DNA from: Pirellula staleyi DSM 6068
GTDB taxonomy: Bacteria; Planctomycetota; Planctomycetia; Pirellulales; Pirellulaceae
Length of the DNA stretch: 35,821 bases
Reading direction: 5' to 3'
Assembly: GCA_945870455.1 (NCBI GenBank)
Contig: CAMBSL010000031.1
Span: forward strand, 1 to 35,821
The position numbers were made by a program, and so were the translations under genes. Each line of letters begins with the position of its first letter. Positions within the stretch are counted from its first letter, which is position 1. Below are positions 25,632 through 33,877 of this stretch, piece by piece. Under the pieces are notes generated by a model, which worked only from the letters and a program-made list of their open reading frames with translations, was not told where the DNA came from and made no database searches.

Positions 25632-26155
25632 GCAGATAAATCGCCGATTTGATGTAGTTGGAGTTTGCACGTTACTCCCGCCCGGACAAGCCGGACGGAG
25701 AGCCGAAAGGGAAGACAACCGATTCGAGTTTTGGTGTCCGATGGGTAGCTGTCAATTGTGGCTCCCACGGGGACAAGCCCACGTGGAAAGCAGCCTTTCA
25801 TCCGGGCTTGTCCCAAGGCAGCAAGCAACGTGTGAGGGATTCGTTGCAATTTCCGAAGTTAAAATACAACTTGCTGGTTCAATTGGCCTTCCATCCGGGC
25901 TTGTCCCGATGGAGGCAGCAATTGGCAGCTACAAAAGCTTGAATAAAAGGATAATCATCCTTTTAGCATTGGCTCTCCGTTCGGCTCGTCCGGGCGGAAG
26001 CAGCGTTGCAAGCGAGATCGCTGGCTGTACTGGTTTTTGCAAGCCCATGAATACGAACCGGAGGCGTTGTTAGCGCTGTTTCCGGAAGCTGAGATGCGTT
26101 TAGCGACTATTACGCTCGCGAGAATAACCGAGATAACTGAGGACAAAAAGATGAA
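25632..26155. repeat. Long direct repeat, copy A
   Basis: Matches 35328-35821 in the same orientation. The first block (25632 to about 25815) and the last block (about 25885-26155) align closely, with a different middle in each copy. The repeat contains several REP-like units built on GGACAAGCC and its complement GGCTTGTCC, in alternating orientation (for example CCCGGACAAGCCGG at 25681), a small hairpin AAAAGGAT-AATC-ATCCTTTT at about 25948-25967 and the transposase-like reading frame below. Copy B lies about 9.7 kb to the right. Confidence 0.9.
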
Positions 26156-26192
26156 TGACGCCCGCCTGTCGAGCGCGATCGCAAGCCAGTGA
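26010..26192 (+). pseudogene. C-terminal remnant of Rpn-type (PD-(D/E)XK) putative transposase
   Basis: An open frame without a start codon reads KRDRWLYWFLQAHEYEPEAL and continues through a TEDKKMNDAR segment to TGA at 26190-26192. The WLYWF...EYEPEALLALFPE...ITE.K block resembles the C-terminal part of Rpn-family recombination-promoting nuclease/putative transposases, which are abundant in planctomycetes. The nuclease core that should precede it is absent, since upstream sequence is REP-like repeat. The frame is open leftward for some residues (GRKQRC) and then merges with repeat sequence. Likely non-functional. Confidence 0.6.
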
Positions 26193-26233
26193 AAAAACTT
26201 AATCGACGCGAATTGAGCTGCGTCCGCTGCGTC

Positions 26234-26262
26234 CTCTTTTTGCTTTCCTCTTTTTGCTTTCC
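26234..26262. repeat. Tandem CTTTTTGCTTTCC motif, left of the subtilase
   Basis: CTTTTTGCTTTCC occurs at 26236-26248 and 26250-26262. The exact reverse complement occurs twice beyond the other end of the subtilase gene (30532-30544, 30551-30563). Confidence 0.75.
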
Positions 26263-26285
26263 TGGCATAGGTGCATGAGAGGCAG

Positions 26286-29200
26286 TTATATCAAACTTCC
26301 CAATTCGAACTTCGTACTTTCTTCTCCGCTCTCCTGCCGATTGTCAATTTTGCCAAAGACCATAAGGTTGAGAGTTCCAAACTTAACCCTTGTTGAATCA
26401 AGCGCCTTGTCCAGACCAGCGACATAAGCCGCCCCGTTAAGTTTGGACGACGCTTGGTGAGTCTTGATCGATGCGACACCTGTTTCAATAGCTCGGACAC
26501 GAAGGGTGAACAGCCCAAGCGAGTTATCTGCTTGTGTTGAGTCCAATGACAGTCCACCTAGATTTTGAAGCCTATTTGATGAGTTCGCATTTGAAGAAAG
26601 TGATTCCACATTGACAACTTGTAACCCGCGAGACAAGAGGACGTCTGCATAGGCACCGTAAATCGCCCGCCCGTTGAGTTCCTTTGCGCTTCCAGTGACG
26701 AAAAACTCTTTGCCAGCTTGAATCTTAGTGATTGCGTTGCCGGAGAGGTCAGTTGCGTTAAGGTCGATTGAGACTGATGCGTCCACGGTGGTTCCCCCAC
26801 CAGCAGATCTTTGCCCTCCAGCATTGAGGTAGTTGATAACAATCAAAACGTCTGTCGGCGAAATGAAGGTGTCGTTGTTCACATCGTAGTATGGTGGTGG
26901 TGCCGCAGGTAGGTTTGGGTTTCCCACAACGGAGCCCGATCCGAAGGCATTGATGAAGTTGATCACATTGAGGACGTCAATTGGCGAGACGAATCCATCT
27001 CCGTTCACGTCAACATTTTTCACCGGGTTTTGCCAAGATATCACCCTCCATGACTCGACAAGATTCCCAAGGTTGGAAAGAGAATTACCCGCTAGATCTG
27101 TTATTCCAGAGGTGGACGTATTGAGCGTCAAAGAGTAGTTGCCGAGGGCTGCGGTGATCGGGTCCAAATTGGAAAGCGTCCAACCGCTACCAATGATACT
27201 AACTGATTGCGCGCTTGATAAAACGTTGGCACCAGAATTTCTCTGTAAAGTTACATCTGATAAGTCGAATCCGGTGATCGAGGTCTCCGAAAAGTTGAAG
27301 TTGTAGGTGCTGATTGAATTCAACCGCGGATCTGGAGAAACGGAGGGCAGCGAGACGTTTGGCGCGACTGTGTCGTAAGTAATGCTCAATGAAAAGCCCG
27401 TGGATGACGCATTACCTGCTTCATCTAACGCGAACAGTTGATACAAATTCGATCCTTGCTGAGAAGGTGTGCCCGTCGACAAGAACGAATTGTTTGTAAA
27501 GTAGTCCGCAATCACTTGTCCATTACGAAGCAGCCGCAAATAAGGGGCAGCACCACTTGCGGAAAGAACTGGAGCGAAACGCGTTACATTGTCCGAATCT
27601 GAAAATCCGCTATCCGAGCTTGGTAGCAAATCCAAGAATCCGCCAAACGTAGGAGCGACAGTGTCTATGGTGAACCCAAGTAAAGGTGAGCTGAAGGATT
27701 GAGCAGCAGTACTGCTTGACGAGAAGGTCACGCTCGCTTGGTAAAATCCGCTTGCCAATGCACTTCCAGTATTAAGCGAGTAGTTGGCTATCCCAGAAGC
27801 CAATTGAATGAAGTTTCGAACTTGGCCGTTAACGAAAAGGCGAACATAGCTCCCCGCTGGAGCGGTGCCGACAAACGTTGGAGTACTTACAGCAGTATAA
27901 TTGTCCGCACTGGATGCTCCTGAGTCACTCGAGAAAAGCAAGTCGGGGGCCGTGGGTGGCGTGAACGTAGAGTAGATTGCGGAAAGTCCATCCACAAAAC
28001 CAGACCCTGTTTGCAAATCGACACCTGGAGCCGCCATGTCAATCGCTGTCGACGTGAGCGTCGCTAAGATTTGTGCGGGAGTGGCGTTGGGACGAGATTG
28101 TCGGATAAGTGCCGCTAAACCCGCAATATGAGGAGCAGATGCGGACGTCCCAGCAAAATTAGGGAAAACATCTGTGTCTGCAGCGCTGTCGACTCCAAAA
28201 AAGGTGTTGTTGACATTGTCTGGTCCCACGATGTCAGGGGTTTGACGAACTAGTGGCTGCGCAAGTGCAACACCTTGATTGTTGAACAAAATGGGAACGC
28301 CTCCCAATGCAGAATAAGACTGGACCAGTGGCGGGTTTCCAGTAACCAATGCGTTGGAAGCACCAACGGAAATAGCCCCTGCCGCATTCGTGTGCCCCCA
28401 TGCTGTTGAACTCGCGGTGCCAAACTCGTTGATCCTAGCGTTCGCACTTGTGATCACGTACTTCATACGCCCTAAACCGTTGACATTGAACCCCGCGATG
28501 GCAACGTTCAATGTTAATGCAGCAGCTGCGGCCGGAATCGTTAAAATTTCAACCGGGTCTCCTCCAATCCGGGACGTGGTACTTGCGAACAATAGGTTTG
28601 TTCCGGCAGCATCATAAACCAGCAAATCGAGATCTCGCAGTGTTCCCGTTGAGCTGGGTGCAACACTTCGAAACGGATCCTGCCATTGCAGAACAATATC
28701 AATAGCCGTATCTCGAGGAACCGTAATGGACTGAAATGCGTCTATTCCTGTTCCTGTATCAAAGTCCATGAGCGAGACAAGTCCGCGTCCGTAGTTGCGG
28801 GATACGTTGCTTGCGGTGAAACCTGTTCGTTCAAAGGATCGGTTTCCATAGTTGCCAGCTGCGGAAACGTACGTCGCTCCTTGAGCGATTACGGAATCAA
28901 CTTTCTGTGCCACCAAACCATCCATAAACATTGGCTCAGCAAGGTAGATAATATCGTCTACGATGATTCTCGCGCCATTGTTGTACAAATTCTGAATATT
29001 GTTTGAGAAGTTCAATTGACCACCCTCAGCTGTCGCAAAAAGGAGGTTTGCGTTTGGTGCCACGTCATGTACGATTTGCAGCATGGCGCGGCCCTCGTCA
29101 GTCGCGATGCCTGCGACGCTATCCGCGACCACACGTACTGTCGAGAGGTCATTCGAGAGAACGTCCGCACTTGCGCCTCCCAGTCGATTGAAGCTATCCG

Positions 29201-30212
29201 AAAGGACGCCGACTGACTGACCATTGCCCTGTAGTGAAAATCTATTGCGAGCTTCGTTGGTTTTCATCCGACTATCACCTTGACTGTCCGTCCTGCCAAC
29301 CATGCTAACGGCTTTAGTCTCGGCTGTTGCAAAAGTGAGTTCTGGAATCGCGCCGATTTGCGAAAGGGTGTTGATTGGAACCCAAGCGTTCACGGCATAC
29401 TCGTTTACTCCCGTGATGGTCGCCCCCATCGGTAACAATCTCTTGACCAGATCTGCGCCCGAATGGCTGGCGCTTACCGCCAGGATGAGTACTTGGTCGC
29501 CCTCCACTTGGTATACGTCATCCCCTTGCGCTATCGCCGAATCTCCCACAGAATCCCCTTGCGCTATCGCCGAATCTCCCACAGACTTAATCCGCAATTC
29601 CGTATCGCGCTGCGATATACTCCTCAAGTTTAGGCTTAGTTTCGGACTCCAATCAGCGGCGTTTGCATGTAATGCTGCCTGAGACGCGACCACTTGCCTT
29701 GACGATGCCAAATCTGAACTCACAAGAGCAGATGAAGCAAAGTTAATGGATGCGGAGTTAGAACCAAAACGCATGTCCTCAAAGTATACATAGCTCACGT
29801 GTGTTAGGCTTTTCAGATCGTTTAGCGAAGCCAATGAAACCCAGGCACTGATGCGATCCTCGATCGAAGCTACAACGTCTACTTGGAGAGGTGCCAGTTC
29901 TTGGAGCATCGACTCCAGATTCTCAGAATTCGAGACAAACACGAGTAGCGTACGTCCATCCTGAATACTTACTCTGCGGTCTTGGGACTGAATAAACGGT
30001 CCATGTCCAATTTCAGACTTACCCCACTCATCGAACTCCCAGGCCAATCGTGAAACATCAACCGACACTTCAGCGTCGAGATAAGAATCAGGTGGCGGTC
30101 CCAGGTAAAAATTGCCGTCTCCATCAAACATTCTTCTTGATTCTAAACTTTCGAGAACCAATGCCCTTTTTCTACGGCGTTGTAAGGATGGTTTTAGCGA
30201 CTGGCGTGACAC
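26286..30212 (-). CDS. Exported S8-like subtilase with dockerin domain and Glu in place of catalytic His
   Basis: A 1308-aa exported protein. The start is GTG at 30212, with AGGAG (30220-30224) 7 nt upstream; a longer TTG-started frame from 30266 is less supported. The N-terminus has the ALVLESLESRRMFDGD form of the planctomycete LEPR-XLL motif. A subtilase domain follows: SVGVLSDSFN (catalytic Asp339), DEGRAMLQIVHDVAP (Glu373 where HGTxVA normally gives His), SAAGN (oxyanion Asn454) and GTSASAPHIAGLAAL (Ser690). Then come at least two Ig-like beta domains and, near the C-terminus, two dockerin-type calcium loops (DVNGDGFVSPIDVLNVINFIN and DVNNDTFISPTDVLIVINYLN). The final ~130 residues are beta-rich and resemble a cohesin-like/surface domain. 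Residues about 211-232 hold an exact 11-residue duplication. Confidence 0.88.
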   Translation of the reverse strand: MSRQSLKPSLQRRRKRALVLESLESRRMFDGDGNFYLGPPPDSYLDAEVSVDVSRLAWEFDEWGKSEIGHGPFIQSQDRRVSIQDGRTLLVFVSNSENLESMLQELAPLQVDVVASIEDRISAWVSLASLNDLKSLTHVSYVYFEDMRFGSNSASINFASSALVSSDLASSRQVVASQAALHANAADWSPKLSLNLRSISQRDTELRIKSVGDSAIAQGDSVGDSAIAQGDDVYQVEGDQVLILAVSASHSGADLVKRLLPMGATITGVNEYAVNAWVPINTLSQIGAIPELTFATAETKAVSMVGRTDSQGDSRMKTNEARNRFSLQGNGQSVGVLSDSFNRLGGASADVLSNDLSTVRVVADSVAGIATDEGRAMLQIVHDVAPNANLLFATAEGGQLNFSNNIQNLYNNGARIIVDDIIYLAEPMFMDGLVAQKVDSVIAQGATYVSAAGNYGNRSFERTGFTASNVSRNYGRGLVSLMDFDTGTGIDAFQSITVPRDTAIDIVLQWQDPFRSVAPSSTGTLRDLDLLVYDAAGTNLLFASTTSRIGGDPVEILTIPAAAAALTLNVAIAGFNVNGLGRMKYVITSANARINEFGTASSTAWGHTNAAGAISVGASNALVTGNPPLVQSYSALGGVPILFNNQGVALAQPLVRQTPDIVGPDNVNNTFFGVDSAADTDVFPNFAGTSASAPHIAGLAALIRQSRPNATPAQILATLTSTAIDMAAPGVDLQTGSGFVDGLSAIYSTFTPPTAPDLLFSSDSGASSADNYTAVSTPTFVGTAPAGSYVRLFVNGQVRNFIQLASGIANYSLNTGSALASGFYQASVTFSSSSTAAQSFSSPLLGFTIDTVAPTFGGFLDLLPSSDSGFSDSDNVTRFAPVLSASGAAPYLRLLRNGQVIADYFTNNSFLSTGTPSQQGSNLYQLFALDEAGNASSTGFSLSITYDTVAPNVSLPSVSPDPRLNSISTYNFNFSETSITGFDLSDVTLQRNSGANVLSSAQSVSIIGSGWTLSNLDPITAALGNYSLTLNTSTSGITDLAGNSLSNLGNLVESWRVISWQNPVKNVDVNGDGFVSPIDVLNVINFINAFGSGSVVGNPNLPAAPPPYYDVNNDTFISPTDVLIVINYLNAGGQRSAGGGTTVDASVSIDLNATDLSGNAITKIQAGKEFFVTGSAKELNGRAIYGAYADVLLSRGLQVVNVESLSSNANSSNRLQNLGGLSLDSTQADNSLGLFTLRVRAIETGVASIKTHQASSKLNGAAYVAGLDKALDSTRVKFGTLNLMVFGKIDNRQESGEESTKFELGSLI
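29521..29586. repeat. 33-bp in-frame tandem duplication inside the subtilase gene
   Basis: 29521-29553 and 29554-29586 differ only at the last base. The duplication adds an extra 11-residue unit with GDSAIAQGDD-like sequence to the protein. Confidence 0.9.
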
Positions 30213-30219
30213 GATCGAA

Positions 30220-30224
30220 CTCCT
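30220..30224 (-). promoter_or_regulatory. AGGAG ribosome-binding site deciding a GTG start
   Basis: AGGAG on the minus strand is 7 nt upstream of the GTG at 30212. Confidence 0.65.
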
Positions 30225-30531
30225 AACACAACAGTTACGGAAGAAATGCTTAAAATCAGCTTCCAATCAGTTTGCTCTTTTCTCTTGAAAATATCAATAC
30301 GATTGCAACCTTCCCGTAGCCGTTTTTTGCAAAAAAGAAACTCGCGTTATTTGGAAGACAGTCCGTTTTTCAATTTAACGCCAAAACGATCTTTCCGGAC
30401 AAGATGCCTTCTTTTCGGACGGTGCTGGCATCCTGACCAACGGGAAGAGAGGCCTCCCATCGCGACCCGCCATCAAAATCATGCGCCCAGGTTGGGTCAT
30501 GGCTCCCACCGACAATTCGAAGTCCAAAGGG

Positions 30532-30600
30532 GGAAAGCAAAAAGTGGACGGGAAAGCAAAAAGGACGGACCGGCAATAAGGGATTGAGCTTTTGCTTTCC
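30532..30600. repeat. GGAAAGCAAAAAG repeats, right of the subtilase
   Basis: GGAAAGCAAAAAG occurs at 30532-30544 and 30551-30563, then the near-complement CTTTTGCTTTCC at 30589-30600. The two tandem units are inverted relative to 26236-26262. Confidence 0.75.
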
Positions 30601-30621
30601 CACTGGTTGTCGTGGACGCTT

Positions 30622-30714
30622 ACGCCAATGCGGCAAGTGTCGCTCATAACGACGGATCGGCAGATTCTCGTCCAGTCCTCGAAAGTTAGGAGGTGCAGGA
30701 AGATTAAAAGTCAT
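30622..30714 (-). pseudogene. N-terminal remnant of REP-associated tyrosine transposase (RAYT)
   Basis: From ATG at 30714 the frame reads MTFNLPAPPNFRGLDENLPI and then RRYERHLPHWR. RYxRHLPHWR is, from memory, the usual opening of planctomycete RAYT/IS200-like transposases, which continue into a YFVTFRLADSLP block. Here that block is missing, and the frame runs into unrelated sequence after about 31 residues. The catalytic HUH and Tyr motifs are gone. A REP-like palindrome lies 23 nt away. Confidence 0.6.
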
Positions 30715-30736
30715 TCAAGGTTCTCCCTGCGGAGGA

Positions 30737-30796
30737 TGGGACCATTGTCCCGTCCGTTAAAAATTTCCGAATCAAAAGCTCGGGACAATGGTCCCA
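30737..30796. repeat. REP-like palindrome, perfect 16-bp stem
   Basis: TGGGACCATTGTCCCG (30737-30752) is the exact reverse complement of 30781-30796, with a 28-nt loop. It lies between the RAYT and HsdM remnants. Confidence 0.85.
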
Positions 30797-30798
30797 AG

Positions 30799-31080
30799 CT
30801 ACGGTTCCAGCAATGCAGTCAGCGCGTCCATCTCCTCCATCGCTGTTACGAGTCGTTCTCGAATCATGGCAGTGATGGGATCTGGTTCGGGGAGTTCGTC
30901 ATGGTTGCTTGCGTTCTCGTCTTTCAGCCAGTTGATGTCGAGGTTCTCGCCTCGCTTCGTTAGTTCATCGCGATTGAAACAGCGGAAACGGCCTTCTTCC
31001 CCTTGATCGGTTCGCTTGCTGGTTCCGTCGGACTTCTTTCCGTGCACTTTCTCGAACTCGACGAAGTGGTCGTGCCTCAA
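30799..31080 (-). pseudogene. Orphan C-terminal fragment of type I methyltransferase (HsdM)
   Basis: 93 codons, opening with a TTG and with a stop seven codons upstream. The segment FRCFNRDELTKRGENLDINW followed by LKDENASNHDELPEPDPITA and AMEEMDALTALLE matches the C-terminal end of N-6 DNA methylase (HsdM) subunits of type I restriction systems. All catalytic parts (SAM-binding FxGxG, NPPF) are missing and no hsdS or hsdR is nearby. It is a relic of a lost or moved type I system. Confidence 0.75.
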
Positions 31081-31245
31081 AGTTGGTATACTAGTTAACT
31101 ACCTCGGAGTCTCTCTCACGGATAGAGCCAGGTCCCGCCAAGGCACTTTCCTGCCAAAATTTCCTCCCTCCCATGTATTCCCCCCATTTATTCCCTCTCG
31201 GCGCGCGAGTCGCTCATTAGATCCTGTGCGGAACAAAACAAGCCT

Positions 31246-33861
31246 ATGAAGAACTTGATGTTCACCATTCTGCTGGTCATCACCGGCGTCTGCACCAATC
31301 TGGTAGCGGATGATCGCGAGACACTCACTTTGCAGCAGGCCAACGAGGTGGGACGCACGAAGTCTAGGTTCCTAAAAGGGGTGGACGTAGAGGAAACGGT
31401 CGCTGAAGCCATTCCAACGGCGAACGTTGCCAACTATCAAGAGTCGGTGGGAGCGATCCTGAACAAAAACTGCTTAGCTTGTCATGGTCCCGAAAAGTCC
31501 GAGGGCAGACTTCGAGTCGACGAACTGAATTCTGACCTGCTAACCGGCCCTGACGTGGAACGATGGCGCGAGGTCTACAACGTTCTCAGCAACTCAGAGA
31601 TGCCGCCCGACGACGAACCTGATTACGCACTGGCCGACGCGGATCGCGGCAAAATGGTTGATTGGCTCAGCGCCGAACTGAATAAAGCGTCTCTCGTTCG
31701 TCGTAACACCCAAGAGCACTCGTCGTTTCGCCGGCTGACGAAATACGAATACAACTACGCCCTGCAGGATCTGCTTGGTCTACCCTATGCCCTTGCAAAT
31801 AAGCTGCCGCCCGAAACCGTATCGGAGGACGGTTTCAAGAATAGCTCCGAACTGCTACAGATGTCTATCATGCAGTTCGAGAACTATCGTGAGATTGGAC
31901 TGCAGGCGCTAAAGCGAGCCACCGTCAGCGGTGAGCGGCCTGAGCCTGTCACTTACATCTTCTCAACACAGGAAGAGATGGAGAAGCTGACGGCGGGAGA
32001 CAATTCCAAGACATTCGATGCGAAGGATGAGAGCAACCGTAAGCAAAGAAAGCAACAATATTTGTTGAATCGGGAGACCGGCAAGGGCATTCCATTTTCC
32101 GGTGGAAAGCTGATGCCTCGGCCCGAGGCCGTTGTTGGGCTGTCGCCGGCTGTTTCTCCGGTTGTGCATATTCTTCACCGAAACAACGAGCTGAAACTGG
32201 ATCTTGATCGCTTTCTGCCCGACGAAGGCATCCTGCGCGTACGCATTCGAGCCGGACGCTCGACGATGAACCCTGACGAGTATGCTAGCTTGCGTCTGAT
32301 TTTCAGTGCCCACACCAGCAATAATGCCAACTTCTCACAAGCAATCAGTGAGCATGACATCCCTGTTACGGCATCCGGCGACAATCCCGAGTTTATCCAC
32401 TTCGATATCCCGCTCAGCGATATTCAGCGTAACCCATTCCGGAAACTCATTACCACGTTTCCAAGACGGGATGAGTTCCTGCACATTCGAAATGTCTCCA
32501 ATGCGCCCGGCGGGCAAGAAGGTCTGCACGTTCTGATCGACACCATTGAGATCAGTGCTCCATTCTACGAACAATGGCCGCCGAAATCTCACACCGACAT
32601 ATTCTTTGCAAGCGACAACAAGAGCGATGAAGCGGTCTATGGCCGCGAAGTGTTGAACCGATTCCTAAAGCGAGTCTGGCGGCGCCCTGTCGGATCGCAG
32701 GAACTCGACCAGTTCATGGCTCTGTTTGTGAAGTACCGGCCAGAATTCTCGACGTTCGAAGATGCCATGCTGGAAGTCTTGGCGACAACGCTGGCCACTC
32801 CGGAATTCCTCTACCTGATTCAAAGAACAACGACCGGCGAGACGCAAGGCCCGACAGGCCCGACAAAAATCAGTGAACTCGAATTTGCCAGTCGACTCTC
32901 GGTGTTTCTTTGGTCAAGTATTCCTGACGAAGAGCTGTTGCAGGTTGCGGAGCAAGGAACGATACGAAACCCCGAAGTACTAACGGCTCAGGTCGAACGC
33001 ATGCTGGCAGACCCGCGTTCAAGACGATTCTCTCAGAATTTCGTTCAGCAATGGCTGGGGTTGGATACCCTGAACAATCTAACTCATGTCAAAGACGACT
33101 CGTTGAAAGAAGCAATGCAGGAAGAGCCGATTGCTTTCTTTGATGAAGTTCTGCGGCACAACCACAGCATCATGGACTTCATCCATTCCGATTACGCGAT
33201 GGTCAACGAGCCCTTGGCGGCACACTACGGGATTCCAAAGGTCTATGGCCCTCACTTTCGTCAAGTTTCGATCGAGCCTCAAACGAATCGTGGCGGTCTC
33301 CTGACGGGTGCTGGCGTCCTAGCCATGAACTCGGATGGCAAGGATTCGCATCCGCTGAAACGAGGCGTCTGGATGCTGAAACGCATCCTTCACGATCCAC
33401 CCCCTCCACCACCGCCGAATGTTCCGGAGGTGGATCTGACGGATCCGGAGATTCTGAAAATGACTCTGAAAGAACGGATCGCAGATCACCGGAACAAAGC
33501 GGCCTGTGTGTCGTGCCACTCAAGAATTGATCCTTGGGGGATCGCTTTTGAAAGCTACGATGCCATGGGAACTTACCGCACGCACGTGAAGAACGAGCCA
33601 GTGGATGCAACTTCAGAATTGTTCAACAAGCAGACGCTGGCCGGGATGGATGGGCTCAAGCGATATTTGCTCACGGACCGACAGGATCAAATTGCCCAAG
33701 CCATGGTGCATAAGATGACCGCTTATGCTCTTGGCAGACCACTCTCGTTTGGCGACAGTGCTGACATTGACAACTTGACCGGACAGTTCATGAGAAACGG
33801 CGCGGGCCTCGGCGACCTGATCCACCTGATCATCCGCAGTAACATTTTCAACTCGAAGTGA
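31246..33861 (+). CDS. DUF1592/DUF1588/DUF1585 cytochrome-domain protein
   Basis: An 871-aa exported planctomycete protein. The signal peptide is MKNLMFTILLVITGVCTNLVA. Domains in order are a planctomycete cytochrome-like domain with CLACH (76-80) and EGRLRVD; DUF1587 (SSFRRLTKYEYNYALQDLLGL); a beta-rich middle domain; DUF1595 (VLNRFLKRVWRRPVGSQEL); DUF1592 (ELEFASRLSVFLWSSIPDEE); DUF1588, with RGGLLTGAGVLAMNS, a Pro-rich DPPPPPPPNVP stretch and CVSCHSRIDPWG as a second CxxCH; and DUF1585 (MVHKMTAYALGRPLSFGD). Function is unknown in the family; two CxxCH sites suggest haem binding in the periplasm. It forms an operon with the DUF1552 gene 16 nt downstream. Confidence 0.93.
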   Translation: MKNLMFTILLVITGVCTNLVADDRETLTLQQANEVGRTKSRFLKGVDVEETVAEAIPTANVANYQESVGAILNKNCLACHGPEKSEGRLRVDELNSDLLTGPDVERWREVYNVLSNSEMPPDDEPDYALADADRGKMVDWLSAELNKASLVRRNTQEHSSFRRLTKYEYNYALQDLLGLPYALANKLPPETVSEDGFKNSSELLQMSIMQFENYREIGLQALKRATVSGERPEPVTYIFSTQEEMEKLTAGDNSKTFDAKDESNRKQRKQQYLLNRETGKGIPFSGGKLMPRPEAVVGLSPAVSPVVHILHRNNELKLDLDRFLPDEGILRVRIRAGRSTMNPDEYASLRLIFSAHTSNNANFSQAISEHDIPVTASGDNPEFIHFDIPLSDIQRNPFRKLITTFPRRDEFLHIRNVSNAPGGQEGLHVLIDTIEISAPFYEQWPPKSHTDIFFASDNKSDEAVYGREVLNRFLKRVWRRPVGSQELDQFMALFVKYRPEFSTFEDAMLEVLATTLATPEFLYLIQRTTTGETQGPTGPTKISELEFASRLSVFLWSSIPDEELLQVAEQGTIRNPEVLTAQVERMLADPRSRRFSQNFVQQWLGLDTLNNLTHVKDDSLKEAMQEEPIAFFDEVLRHNHSIMDFIHSDYAMVNEPLAAHYGIPKVYGPHFRQVSIEPQTNRGGLLTGAGVLAMNSDGKDSHPLKRGVWMLKRILHDPPPPPPPNVPEVDLTDPEILKMTLKERIADHRNKAACVSCHSRIDPWGIAFESYDAMGTYRTHVKNEPVDATSELFNKQTLAGMDGLKRYLLTDRQDQIAQAMVHKMTAYALGRPLSFGDSADIDNLTGQFMRNGAGLGDLIHLIIRSNIFNSK

Positions 33862-33877
33862 GCGTTAAGAATAGACG

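Larger units (their letters stand above)
25393..26285. other. Gene-poor region with repeat copy A
   Basis: About 0.9 kb between phoD and the subtilase. The first 240 bases contain a small hairpin (GGCATT-CC-AATGCC near 25618-25631) but no gene. The rest is direct-repeat copy A with a transposase-like remnant, then a tandem 14-bp motif at 26234-26262. Confidence 0.6.
30213..31245. other. Remnant-rich intergenic region
   Basis: About 1 kb without an intact gene. Left to right it has AT-rich subtilase upstream sequence, inverted copies of the CTTTTTGCTTTCC motif, an N-terminal RAYT scrap, a REP-like palindrome and an orphan C-terminal HsdM fragment. The last 165 bases lead to the DUF1592 gene and should contain its promoter. 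Confidence 0.7.

Noticed and set aside
25632-26155. Complete insertion sequence
   Set aside because: There is no intact transposase or terminal inverted repeat pair; only a C-terminal remnant and REP-like units are present.
30370-30714. A full 114-aa gene starting at the RAYT scrap
   Set aside because: Only the first ~31 residues match a family; the rest runs through repeats and low-complexity sequence.
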